Part shown: in pieces, positions 44,483 to 54,657 of the stretch
Numbering within the stretch: position 1 is the stretch's first letter
Layout: the number at the start of each line of letters is the position of its first letter
NCBI GenBank assembly: GCA_021234155.1
Contig: JAJEKV010000004.1
Span: forward strand, 7,380,109 to 7,444,108
Direction of reading: 5' to 3'
Length of the DNA: 64,000 nt
DNA from: Isoetes taiwanensis
Taxonomy: Eukaryota; Streptophyta; Lycopodiopsida; Isoetales; Isoetaceae
Program-made: the position numbers and the translations under genes
Notes under the pieces: generated by a model
Database searches by the model: none
Seen by the model: the letters and a program-made list of their open reading frames with translations, nothing else
What the model was told of the DNA's origin: nothing

Positions 44483-45142
44483 ATGAGTGCAGCTACTAAT
44501 GAGTTGGGAGATTGGGACACTTTGTCTGACGACGACGGCGAGGAAGCCCGCGACTTCATTCAGGGTGAGTGTCATATCTTTGCCGCAATAGATACAGAGC
44601 AAGCAGAGAGCCAGTATAAAGTAATCTCCACAGTAGGGAAGGCCAAGGCCAAGTCCTTCATAGTCTTGATAGACTCGGGAAGTAGCCATAACTTTGCATC
44701 CCCCAGAATGGTTCAAATGTTGAAGTTGAAACCACTAAAGTCAAAGCCAAGGCCCGTTGTCTTAGCAAGTGGTGCAGTAAGACAGACGGCAGGCAAGACA
44801 ATTAACTTCGACATCGACTTGCCAGGGATTAAGATCCAGATGGGGGCAGAAGTAATGGGCATTGGCAAGTACGACTTGATCATAGGAATGGAGTACCTTG
44901 GACAAGCAGGGGCCATTATCGATTGTGGAAAGCGGAAGGTGACCTTCCCAACACCCGACGGCAAGATCATTGAGATCACAGGTAAAGAAGATATTCCCAT
45001 CATGCAGTGCATGTCTTCTAAGCGGCTGTTCAAGTGCATCAAGGGCGAGCAGGTGGCATACATCTTCAAGCTTGAGATTGATGAGCGTAATCGAGAGACA
45101 AGCAAGGAAGGCGGGGTGCTCGCCAAGTTGCCGGGCAAATAG
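44483..45142 (+). CDS. Element D protease (retropepsin-like aspartic protease)
   Basis: 219-codon open frame. The catalytic motif LIDSGSSHNF lies at about residues 61-70, and the second conserved block is IIGMEYLGQ. An Asp/Glu-rich start (DTLSDDDGEEARDF) links it to gag. In Ty3 elements it cleaves the Gag-Pol polyprotein. The frame is intact through the domain, then ends at TAG 45140-45142, before the RT, by an apparent frameshift. Confidence 0.85.
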   Translation: MSAATNELGDWDTLSDDDGEEARDFIQGECHIFAAIDTEQAESQYKVISTVGKAKAKSFIVLIDSGSSHNFASPRMVQMLKLKPLKSKPRPVVLASGAVRQTAGKTINFDIDLPGIKIQMGAEVMGIGKYDLIIGMEYLGQAGAIIDCGKRKVTFPTPDGKIIEITGKEDIPIMQCMSSKRLFKCIKGEQVAYIFKLEIDERNRETSKEGGVLAKLPGK

Positions 45143-46043
45143 CTTCGGTGATCCACGGAGTTCCATGATCTCTTCCCGGATGAGATCAAGCAGCTTCCTC
45201 CTTATAGGGAGTCGGTGTGAGATAGCACTTTCGAACCGAGGGAGCAAGCCGACAAGCAAGGCTCCATACGTAATGACGACGCAGAGTTGACGGAGCTGAA
45301 GAAGCAGTGCGAGGAGTTGCTCGACCTAGGCTTCATTAGACCTAGTGTCTCGCCATTTGGAGCGCCCATTCTCTTTGTAAAGAAGAAGGATGGCGGTTTA
45401 AGAATGTGCATAGACTATAGGCGGTTGAACAAGCACACCATTAAGAACAAGTATGCGCCCCGGATCGGGCGACTTGATGGATCAACTCCAAGGTGCAAAG
45501 GTCTTCTCCAAAATCGAACTTAAGGTCGCTATCATGGATCGGGATAAAGGAAGAAGATATCCATAAGACCGCCCTTGAACACCGGTATGGGCATTATATG
45601 AGTTCACGGTAATGCCTTTCGGCTTATCAAATGCCCCCCGACGTTCATGAGGCTCATGAACGACATCTTCGAGGAGTTTTTAGACACCTTTGTGATTGTA
45701 TTCTTTGATGACATTTTGGTGTATAGCAGATCCCTTGAAGAGCACGCATACAACACTTGAGAAGAGTGCTAGAGAAGTTGAAGAGGCACCAATTATGCGC
45801 CAAGTTGTCGGGTGTCACCAAGAACGGAGAAGGTAGAATACCTTGGTCATGTGATCTCGCCAGAAGGAATCTCGGCCAGATCCCCGCCAAGATTGAAGCC
45901 GTCATTCAAATGGCGGGCCACCAAGAATGTGCATGAAGTCAAGCTTTCTCGGCCTAGAGGATACTACAGTGAAGTTCGTGAAGAACTTTGCTAAGATAGC
46001 GCCCGATTAAACGTGACTTGACGAGGGCGGAGAAAGTGAAAGA
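45143..46043 (+). pseudogene. Element D reverse transcriptase (multiply frameshifted)
   Basis: Conserved Ty3 RT blocks in order but in changing frames: [33 protein letters not shown] (45287-45470), the MPFGLSNAP region (about 45615), the catalytic FFDDILVYS (about 45702-45730, FFDD in place of the common YxDD), then YLGHVISPEG (about 45838). At least four indels break the frame over 900 bp, far denser than in the adjacent RNase H/integrase, which is open for 1.3 kb. Confidence 0.85.
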
Positions 46044-47390
46044 TTGGGCAGAAGAGCATTGGCACAAGAAAGCCCGCTGTGGTTTGAATTGTTGAAGGAA
46101 GCTTTAACAACCGCCTTGATCTTAACCCCGCCGGACCCGGAGAAAGACAAGCTTGTAGCGACAGATGCGAGTAAGATAGCTACAGGTGCAGTGCTCATGC
46201 AAGAAGAGCGTGTGATAGCGTATGATTCCAGGAAGATGAACGACGCCGAAACGCGCTACCCCACCCACGATCAGGAATTGCTTGCGGTTGTCAGGGCACT
46301 AAGAATTTGGAGGCACTATCTTTTGGGAAGGAAGTTCCAGTTGGATACAGACCATCAGAGCCTCCAGTATGTATTCACGCAACCACACCTCAACCTGAGG
46401 CAGAGAAGGTGGATGGAGTTCCTTGAAGAGTATGACTTTGATATAGTCTACAAGCCAGGGAAGCTCAATGTGGTAGCGGATGCGCTTTCAAGGCATCCCT
46501 TGACAACTAGAGTGCATTGCAATGCAATTTCGACGCTCTCCAGCAACTTTGGTAAGAAGATTGAAGAATCCTTGCCAACGGATGTGGATTTCAGGGAAGT
46601 ATGGGCAAGCCTCTCTAGGGAGGCTAGAACAGATAAGGAGCGGGAAGCCTTTAAGCATTATAAGAAGGAAGGCAACCTGTTATACCATAAGAACAAGTTG
46701 TGCGTACCCGAATCAGCAGGTGTAAGGAAATTGATCCTCCATGACACGCACAACAGCCCAATAGCTGGCCATGCGGGATTCATGAAAACATATTTCAAAG
46801 TGCGCAGCAGCTATTATTGGCCAGGAATGAAGAAGCAAGTAGCTCGCTACATCAAGGAATGCCAGCTATGTCAGCAGACAAAGGCGGAACAGCTTCGAAT
46901 TCCGGGGGTCTTAGAGCCATTAGCGGTGTCAAACGCTAAGTGGGAGGTGATCAGCATGGATTTCATCACAGGGCTTCCAAGAACAGTGAGAGGAAAGGAT
47001 GCCTTGATGGTAGTGGTCGACAAGTTGTCGAAAATGGCACATTTTGTGTCTTGCAGGACCACAGACACGGCTATGGATACAGCAAAGCTCTTCACCAAAG
47101 AGATCTTCAGGCTTCATGGCATGCCAAGGGAGATTATCTCCGACAGAGATCCGAAGTTCATGAGTGCCTTCTGGCAAGACCTCTTTACGACGATTCAGAC
47201 CAAGTTATCCATGAGCACGGCATATCATCCCCAGACGGATGGCCAAACGGAGCGGACCAACAGGATTTTAGAGACATGCTACGAAACTATGTCTGGAATA
47301 AGCAAGGTATGTGGGAAGAATTTATTCACTTGGTGGAGTTTGCATACAATAGCACCAAGCAGGAATCATCCCAAATGTCGCCGTTTATGA
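46044..47390 (+). CDS. Element D RNase H and integrase (open frame)
   Basis: 448-codon frame. RNase H: LVATDASKIATGAVLMQ, then DTDHQSL and VVADALSRHP. Integrase: HHCC zinc finger (HNSPIAGHAGF ... CQLCQQ), core Asp in SMDFITGLP, second Asp in SDRDPKF and catalytic Glu in TDGQTERTN, so the D,D,E triad is complete. A frameshift at about 47280 moves the end of the core (VEFAYNST) into another frame that stops at 47413. It integrates the element DNA and removes the RNA strand during reverse transcription. Confidence 0.92.
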   Translation: MGRRALAQESPLWFELLKEALTTALILTPPDPEKDKLVATDASKIATGAVLMQEERVIAYDSRKMNDAETRYPTHDQELLAVVRALRIWRHYLLGRKFQLDTDHQSLQYVFTQPHLNLRQRRWMEFLEEYDFDIVYKPGKLNVVADALSRHPLTTRVHCNAISTLSSNFGKKIEESLPTDVDFREVWASLSREARTDKEREAFKHYKKEGNLLYHKNKLCVPESAGVRKLILHDTHNSPIAGHAGFMKTYFKVRSSYYWPGMKKQVARYIKECQLCQQTKAEQLRIPGVLEPLAVSNAKWEVISMDFITGLPRTVRGKDALMVVVDKLSKMAHFVSCRTTDTAMDTAKLFTKEIFRLHGMPREIISDRDPKFMSAFWQDLFTTIQTKLSMSTAYHPQTDGQTERTNRILETCYETMSGISKVCGKNLFTWWSLHTIAPSRNHPKCRRL

Positions 47391-47436
47391 TCATTACGGC
47401 TACCAGTGCCTAACTTCAGATACTTGGCACAATCCC

Positions 47437-48050
47437 GTGTCAAAAGTAGAGGTTTCGCAGCAGATGTTGGCCGACATGCAGCAGCTCGTGGAAGAAGTTC
47501 GAGGGTATTTGCTAGCAGCAAGAAGTCGACAGAAGAGCATCGCCGACAAGCATCGAACAGTTAGAGAGTTCAAAGTTGGAGATGATGTTTGGCTCAAGAT
47601 CAAGGTGAAGCAGGCGAAGCTCAGAATCGGGAATTGCAAGAAGCTTGCTCCAAGGTGGGCTGGACCCTTCAGAATAGTCAAGAGAGTAGGTAATCAATCC
47701 TACAAGCTAGACTTGCCAGCACACCTAAAGATTCATAAGGTCTTCCACGTGAGTTTGTTGAAGAAGCACACTCCAAATCCAGACGAAGTCTTGGACTCTC
47801 CAACGTTGTTGGAAATGACGGAGGAGCAGCTGGAAATAGTTCCAAAAGTGATTCTTGATAAAGCTTTCAAGAAAACGAGGAGATCTGAGTTTCTCCAATA
47901 TTTGGTCAAGTGGAAACACTTGCCAGTGGAAGACGCGACATAGGTACTTAAGAAAGAATTAGTAAAGCAGTACCCACAATTCATGGAGCAATGGGACGGC
48001 AAGGTCATCTCCGAAGAAATCGGCTCAGGCATGTCGATTTGTGTAGATTA
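47437..48050 (+). pseudogene. Element D integrase C-terminal domain and chromodomain (one in-frame stop)
   Basis: The frame contains the GPY/F-type module (WAGPFRIVKRVGNQSYKLDLP, then VFHVSLLKKH) followed by a chromodomain at about 47842-47990 (VILDKAF, then FLQYLVKWKHLPVEDAT). TAG at 47941-47943 replaces the position where chromovirus chromodomains have Trp; the frame then continues (ELVKQYPQF) to a stop near 48048. Chromodomains of this class are known to help target integration to marked chromatin, often by binding histone H3 tails. Confidence 0.88.
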
Positions 48051-48910
48051 ATTCTATGTATAGTTAAGATTAATCTACGCATGCAACCTATGCTAGGTAT
48101 GGGTCGCATGCGTTGTGACCGATGATGAGACCACTACGGTGATCTCTAGGGCGTGGTGTAATGTCAATGTAGGCATGACCGCGTTTCCGCTTGGGCGAGT
48201 AGAAGGTAGATTAGAAAGTCTACTTCTGTCCCACGGAAGTAGACGACCTCGAGAGAAAGGAGGTCATGAAGGAATGCACTGGTAGGAAAAGCACCTCTAG
48301 CCCCATATATGCTTTGATAGGAGGAATCAGGCCTTCACGCCCCATATACGGGAAGGACCTATCCTCCACGCTGGGCAACTAGGGTGTAGGCATGAGCGGC
48401 ATATAGGCATATAGGTGCTGTCTCCACGGCCATAATGGAAGATTCACCCTCTTCCTATGCCGGGAGATTAGCCATGCATCCATGTAGATAGGTGGGGTGG
48501 TCACCATATAACCAAAATTTTAGTAATAATTATAATGGTACTAACGTAGTGTCGACCTGCAAGCCAATAGAGCGCTCCGGAGGGCAAGGAGGTCGAGCTA
48601 CGAAGACTTGCAACACAAATTTTGTTGGAATGTGTTGCAAGGAATGAAGAGTACCTCGGACGCTAACTTTAATTTTGATAAACTTAATTGTCATGTTAAG
48701 TGAATTATTGAATAACCTGTTTTAATGATGCTATGAATTGATAAGTTATTTCATAATATAATGGCGTGATAATGTCCTAAAAATATTACCTTAAGGTAAT
48801 CGTAATAAATGTGTAAGTATTAGAGTAGCTTATCGTATGTATCAGGTTGATTGCAGGTTAGGATGATCCCAAGGTGGGGAGACCCACGATGCTGCGGACA
48901 GCATCATTTC
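48051..48910 (+). other. Element D 3' noncoding region
   Basis: 860 bp between the pol end and the polypurine tract with no credible open frame. It contains repeated CCCCATATA(T/C) phrases (about 48300-48360) and a second purine tract, AAGGTGGGGAGA, at about 48870-48881, nearly identical to the tract next to the LTR. Confidence 0.7.
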
Positions 48911-48923
48911 AAGGTGGGGAGAA
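48911..48923 (+). other. Element D polypurine tract
   Basis: AAGGTGGGGAGAA immediately before the 3' LTR, apart from one T all purine; primer for plus-strand DNA. Confidence 0.85.
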
Positions 48924-50579
48924 TGTGACGTTCCAGCACAGTATACGCTCCCAGGACGTATACTGTACTGCCTCGTCACGCGTACACGCCACCCCGACTG
49001 ACGTGTACGCCAACGTGTAGCTAGGCTAGTAGCCCTAGGGGGCAACGTGCAAGGAGTGTGCATTTATTAATGTGCACATTAAACAATGTGCACATTCACT
49101 TAGGTGCACATTTTCCCATATGGCCACTTCATGCCAAGTGGGCCACACCCATAGGTGCAATTAATGTGCACATTTTCCAATGTACACATTAATGTGGGCA
49201 CACATTTCCATGTGGGCACATTTTGCCACCTAGCCATTAAAGGCAAGTGGGCCCATTCCCAATTATCCCACATGCCTAAAGGGGATAATTGGAAACCCTA
49301 GCCAACCCCCTTGTCTATTAAGGGAGGGAAACCCTAACTTGCCCAATTTTCGTTTCTAGGGGTTTAGAACTCTGTTTTGGCTGCCTCAACAGCCAAAACC
49401 GCCTCCTTCTGCACTCGAGAGAATTGCAGATTAGTTCCCCCGATTGGCGTTTCAGCAGGATGGTCGAGCTCAGGTCAGGAGGAGCCACTCAAGGATCAGG
49501 TATTTGGCCAATTAGATAGTCTAAACCCTAATGCAGTCATAGAATCAGTAGGTTTAGCCTATTAAATTGCCCATAGCAGCCTTCTAGATCTCTAGATACC
49601 AGCCTCTAACTAAAGAACCTAACTCTATGCTGTAGATTAGATATAGTTCTTTAGTTCTTCTGTGATGTATATGGATGATGTATCTCTATGAACTCCTTGT
49701 ATTGGGAAGGGGGGTAGAGACTAAAGCTTGGTAGTAGATGCTCCTAGAGTAGCCTCTCTAGCACACTATAGATTCGGCCTGTGTACAAGAACCACACCTG
49801 GTTGTGGGTGAAGGGGCCAGACTGGCTGAGAAGGAGGTTCATGTCCTGACTCTTGAACGATCCCTCTGGTGTGTAAGGCCTACCAGGGATCATTGTGACT
49901 AGGTCTAATGGCTCACCACTGAGTGCGGGTGAGGCATGGACTCGACACCCGTGAAGTGGTGTACACTTTCCAGTGGGTTCAGTCGAATACGGGCAGTGGC
50001 CCTCTAGTCGCCTTGAGTCAGCATGTAGATCTCTGGAGGGGGTGATCCCTTCCTGCCCCATCGGAACTGGGAGGATGAAACCCAGGAATAGCCCTTTTGG
50101 CTATGCATCCGGCGGGCTACAGTCAGGTCCCGACACTTTTCAGTCTACTCTGCAAAGTGTGCACAGGAGGGGCGGATGGAGTGGACAACCCTATGCCATG
50201 TTCATATGCCAGCCAAATCCATTGCCATGAATTCTGTCTGCAATGAACTCTGGAGACCCAAGCCGTCAGTCATCCCCTTGAGTCTGAGCCTTGGGTAGAA
50301 CTTCCCTTATGTATTGGCTCACCTTGTTTATGCAGATGTGATGGACCACCCTTCGAGGTGGATATGTGCTTATGTTGTGTACTGACATGTATGTTACGCT
50401 TCCGCAGCTAGGTAGACCCTGAGGGAGACGGGGTAAAATAACCCCTTCACTCTTCCCACTGGAACCCGTCACGGTTGCAGTGTTATGTGGAGGGCCCTGT
50501 ATCGGCATGGAGCTGGTATGGGGGATGAACTCCTATTTGTATACGGTGAGTGCACCGTATGCGAGTAGGGGACGTCACA
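48924..50579 (+). mobile_element. Element D 3' LTR
   Basis: 1656 bp, TGTGACGTTCC to GGGGACGTCACA, with perfect 8-base inverted termini TGTGACGT/ACGTCACA. The first about 470 bp appear identical to the 5' LTR. Differences cluster at 49405-49450, 50105-50250 and 50450-50575. Confidence 0.93.
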
Positions 50580-50584
50580 AGTGG
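50580..50584 (+). repeat. Element D target-site duplication, right
   Basis: AGTGG immediately after the LTR end GACGTCACA, matching 37210-37214. It confirms a single complete insertion into the LINE. Confidence 0.92.
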
Positions 50585-51093
50585 GATGGCTTACTGGAGC
50601 ATCGACAGTTGTGGATAGATCATTAGAGACGCTCTGTGCTCGATGGCTTACTGGAGCACTGACGGTTGTGGGTGGATCCCTAGGAAAGCTCTGTGCTTGA
50701 TGGTGAGGACCCTATGTTCTTTAGGTATTGCCTGGGGGTTCTCTTCCAGCCCTTCAATTTTTAGACCAGGAAACATTCTGTATATTTTCCATCTGTTGGT
50801 CCATTTCAGGGGGGCTTGAAAGAGCAGTTCCCACTCTTAACTATCACGCTTTTGGGTATGCCCGCACTTGCTGGAATGGCCACATATATCTTTGGCCCTA
50901 TGGTGATGGAATGTGAGATATATGCACCCATTGTGTTAGCAATGACTTTCAAGAACTCTGGTATGAGCTTTACCTGCAGGACAACATGTAAAGAGCATCT
51001 AATCAAGTGGAAGTTTACAAATATAGAATAAACTACTTGGAAAAAGGAACGGACTTGAAAAGGTACTATCCCTCTTTTTGAGTTCCTAAACAA
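50580..51093 (-). mobile_element. LINE minus strand, 5' part (ORF1), displaced by element D
   Basis: Continuation of the LINE at 34999-37209 across the 13.4-kb insertion. The frame 50806-51093 encodes the plant LINE ORF1 N-terminal fold (DUF4283-like) with IPEFLKVIANTMG, PKIYVAIPASAG and PKSVIVKSGN. The related plus-strand LINE at 55367 has the same blocks. A 57-bp tandem duplication lies at about 50586-50700. The 5' end of this LINE is not defined. Confidence 0.75.
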
Positions 51094-51164
51094 AGCAAGC
51101 GTGCTATCTAGAGGCTTGTAGATCTAAGCTATGGGATGTATGTGAACCTCTTAGACCTCATGTT

Positions 51165-51740
51165 TTGAGTAGAAGTTTGATAGCGATCAATTATCACTTT
51201 TGGTTAATTTTTCTGCTCCAGTTCCTGTTCCAGTTGCTCCTCTCCTGCTCTTGCTCATATTCATGCTCCTGCTCCTGTATCTGCTCTTGCTCCTGCTTCC
51301 GTAGAGGTTTCTTCACGCCCTCAGCTCCGTATCTCGAAGATCTCTCTTCACAAGTTTACCAGATCTAGTAGGCAAGATCCCAGTTCAGCATTTGAAATCC
51401 AAGCTCATCCATCGACTAGCTTTGCTTCAATAAGGTCTGTCCCTTGTCCTTCCTGATAAATACAAGGATTTTGGCAACGCTTTTGATAAGGTCAAAGCCA
51501 GTAAGCTTCCAGAGCATCGCCCCTATGACTGCCCCATTGAACTTCAGCCAGGGACAATTTTGCCATATGGCCGTATCTATGGCTTGTCGCCAACAGAATT
51601 GGAGACTTTGCGAACCTATATCGAGGAGAATCTTGCAACTGGATTTATCTGACATTCTCAGTCACTCGCTGGAGCTGCTATCTTTTTTGTTTCCAAGAAG
51701 GACGGTTCTTTGCGGTTGGTTGGGGATTATCACGGCCTCA
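51165..51740 (+). pseudogene. Fragment of the element B/C chromovirus family, plus strand
   Basis: Aligns with the protease-RT linker and RT start of element C (reverse complement of about 25530-26140). It includes the Pro/Val/Ala linker coded by CTCCTG-type hexamers (51225-51305), the SLHKFTRSSRQDPSSAF segment, the HRPYDCPIDLQ block in a shifted frame and the RT motif SKKDGS. Both ends are broken; no LTR nearby. Confidence 0.7.
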
Positions 51741-51960
51741 ACAAGATCACTGTTCGTAATATACCAAAAGAGCTCAACAATGAGGCTGATGCTTTATATA
51801 GAAGTGTTTTCCTTGAGCATTTGGCTGAAGGAGCAATTAAGGAAGAAGAGCTTGAAGAAAAGGACTTACATCCAATCTTTATAATCAATGCAAGTGATGA
51901 GAAGCAAGTTAAGGAGGTAACAATTGAAAAAAATGGTCAAAGTAAGGCTCCTCTATGGTG
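51741..51960 (+). pseudogene. Junction to another Ty3 element, end of RNase H-like frame
   Basis: In the frame 51710-51964, [19 protein letters not shown] passes directly from an RT block (VxDYxxLNKITVxN) to NNEADAL, which resembles the end of an RNase H, then to a Glu/Lys-rich stretch. The jump from RT to RNase H end with nothing between them suggests a deletion or recombination between related elements. Confidence 0.4.
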
Positions 51961-52561
51961 GTGATGATATGGTTAAGGTTAATAACTAATAATGGTGCTC
52001 GGGGGAGTGGCCTTGCATGGAGTAATATTTATTGATATGATCAAGTAGGAAAGCTATTCAGTATGTCTAAGCCTTGATATTATCAAAGAGAGAGCTAAAA
52101 ATAAACCTTGACCTTTATTTAGAAGCAAAAAGGCCAAAAAAACGGTGTTGTTACCTATACATAGAAGGACAACTTTGAGACGTGATATCTCCACGAAGAA
52201 ATCAGCGATTCTTACCGTGTTGGAAAGCCCTTGAAGTCTAGTTTCCAGATTGGGCTTGGTTGTCCATAGATTCCTTACCGTCTGAAAGTTATGCCCAGAA
52301 AGGTGCATAGGGGTCTAAGTTGACTGCACAACTAGATCTGCTTCTTCCTATGTTGATGATGTGCCTAGCCTTACCTTCTAGTATCTTCTCTTGTTCCTTG
52401 CTTGATCATATCATTAGAAGGAGTTCATGTAACACCAGTGGTTGGTGGCTAGAAAGAGTTTGTTCTTATACAGTCTTGCGGAGTAGCTTGACTTGGTGAT
52501 ATCTCTTCTAGTTGGTCCTACAACGAGTATCTTGTGGTATTTTGTTTTCTAATAAGTTGAT
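51961..52561. other. Unassigned sequence
   Basis: No gene recognised. AT-rich with short frames only. By position it may be noncoding retroelement sequence. Confidence 0.4.
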
Positions 52562-53035
52562 GAATTTGCAGGAAGGTTAGAGCATTCGTAACAGGTGATA
52601 TGTTTAGAAAGGAAGATGAGTGTAAGGTCATGGAATTCTTTAATGAATGGAAGGATGTGTTTGCTTGGGACTATAATGAGCTGATTGGTGTTGATAAATG
52701 TGTATGGGAGTTTGAGATAAAAATCAAAAAGGGAATGAAGTCTGTTATGCAAAAACTTATAAGGATAAATGTGGCATTACTTGATCTTATTAAGGATGAA
52801 TTGTATACCCTGCTTGCATTGTGCCTATTGAGAAGAAAAATAAAACTATTAGGATATGCATTGACTACAAGGCAACTATCAAGGATTGCTATCCTTTGCC
52901 TTTCTTGGAGGAAGTTTTACATGCTGTTGCAGGTAAGGAGATGTACTCTTTCTTGGATATTTTTTCAGGATTCAATCAAATCAGCATCAAGGAGGAAGAT
53001 CAGCCCAAAACAGCCTTCATCACACCTCTTTTTCT
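52562..53035 (+). pseudogene. Degenerate Ty3/gypsy reverse transcriptase (different lineage)
   Basis: Frame 52600-52790 has the region before RT (FFNEWKDVFAWDYNELIGVD). After a frameshift, 52821-53030 contains RT blocks IRICIDYK, YPLPFLEEVL, GKEMYSFLDIFSGFNQI and PKTAFIT. It stops before the catalytic YxDD. The sequence differs from elements B, C and D, so it is a further Ty3 lineage. Confidence 0.75.
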
Positions 53036-54652
53036 CGTCACCTCTTCACACAGTCCTTTGAAAGTTAAAGACTGCAGCCACCCTCGATAAACCACTAGGG
53101 TACATAAATTCCCTAAGTCTGGCAGTGTTGGCTTCAAGAGCAGCATCTGCCTTCCTCTTATACTCTCTTTCTTCTCTATTTTGTTGTGCTCTCTTAGTAG
53201 CCTCCACCCTTTCCACTTTCTTTCTAGCAATACAAAAACTATACAATCAAGTCCTACCATGCATTAAAAAGAATACATTAGCTTCCAACAATTATGATTC
53301 AGTTTCCTATGAATAAACATACATAATACATTCTCCAAGTTTTAAATCACATAAAAAATCTTATAGATATATCTTCGAAATATTACAATTTAACATCTTA
53401 TACCAAATGTAACACATTCATACACAATGCATTACTGTCCTAGTCTTCATATACAACCACATGGTGCCCACCGAAGGTGGGCAATTTTTTAGTAAAGAAA
53501 TTAAGAAAAAGAAAAACGTAAACAAGAAAGGAACGAGCTCTTGTCAGAGCCTTGAGCCAGCTTGTAATCTGTCCTGAAGCCAATTCTCAACCTATAATCT
53601 GCCATGTGAACAGTTGGATCCTTCATTCTGGTTCCATGCTATAGGAAATTCGACCTCTGATAAGGATTTCGGCCAACATCTGCAATTCCAAGCTCTTCCT
53701 GTCGCATTTATTCTGTCTGCCAATCGACCCCCTTTGGCTTGCTCTATGCTCGAGTTTAAATTGAGATTATGGCTTGGGCTAAAATCTGAATCCATCCTGC
53801 CATTCTGAGTCTTGTGTAATCCACTAAATGAGCCTTTGTAGAATTGGCCTCCTTGGGCAAATACTATGTACAGCCTTGCTTCTAAAATTTGGACTTCTGT
53901 GTGCTAGAAATTGGCCTTGATAGAACTCCCGTGTGCTTGCTGGAGCAGAGTCCTTGAACCCCGCCACTCACTTTTGATCGCTTCGTCTGATATGGTTTTA
54001 TGATTGTAAGGGGATGTCAGGGTCGGGTATCCCGGATACTTTAATGAATATTATAATCCTAAGGTTTCATCTCTACATGAATACATATATAGGTTCTTAG
54101 GCATTGACCCATTTCCAAGAGCCAATAAAGGGACAAAGAAGAAAACATCCAACTGGCTGCTCCACATGACATCGACAAGCCTCATAGCTAATCTGCATCA
54201 CTAGTATCCAAAATGGTAAAAAGTTAACATGTCCTGATAATTGAGTGTCCTGAGCCAGCCGCAGATGCATTAGTATGGAAAAGTTGGAGATAAGCGTCGA
54301 ATTCCTAATGGTTTTGGGCACATATTTTTTTACATTTTCTATTGTGAGAAACAATTTTGCCTAAAATCATACGTTATTTTTGCCTTTGTATTTAGAGTAG
54401 TAGACTACCCTTTGTTATTTTCATTTTAGAGCAAGCAATGCATCAAGGGATTTTGTGTGTTTTTTTTTTCTATGGTTGAGTGCATGGCGTGGCTGCAGAC
54501 TCGCTTCTCTTGAAAGCGATCCCTTGCATGCTTCGTTGCGTGTTTCTAAATTCGCCTAGTACCTTAGAGCTAGACCAACCTTATTTGCTTTTGCTCCTGG
54601 GGTTTTGGAGCTGACGACCTTGATGGCTTTGGTTCCTGGGGTTTTTGGAGCT
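53036..54652. other. Unassigned sequence left of the TRIM element
   Basis: No gene recognised with confidence. A minus-strand frame at 53046-53246 encodes a charged, helix-like stretch (QQNREEREYKRKADAALEAN) of unknown origin. GGGGTTTTTGGAGCT-type phrases repeat at about 54598-54650. Otherwise nothing stands out. Confidence 0.45.
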
Positions 54653-54657
54653 ATGCC
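54653..54657 (+). repeat. TRIM target-site duplication, left
   Basis: ATGCC, repeated exactly at 55112-55116. Confidence 0.92.

Larger units (their letters stand above)
37215..50579 (+). mobile_element. Element D: complete 13.4-kb chromovirus with extra genes, including a histone H3 fold
   Basis: Ty3/gypsy LTR retrotransposon with target duplications AGTGG, two long LTRs, an initiator-Met-type primer site, gag, protease, RT, RNase H, integrase, chromodomain and polypurine tract, all on the plus strand and in Ty3 order. About 3.5 kb between 5' LTR and gag holds accessory genes: an H3-fold gene (39533-40789), a second frame with an acidic tail (41541-42224) and a third (42626-43024). These are preceded by paired hairpin repeats. 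Long stretches of the two LTRs are identical, implying recent insertion, but many coding frames contain indels. Inserted in ORF1 of a minus-strand LINE. Confidence 0.92.
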
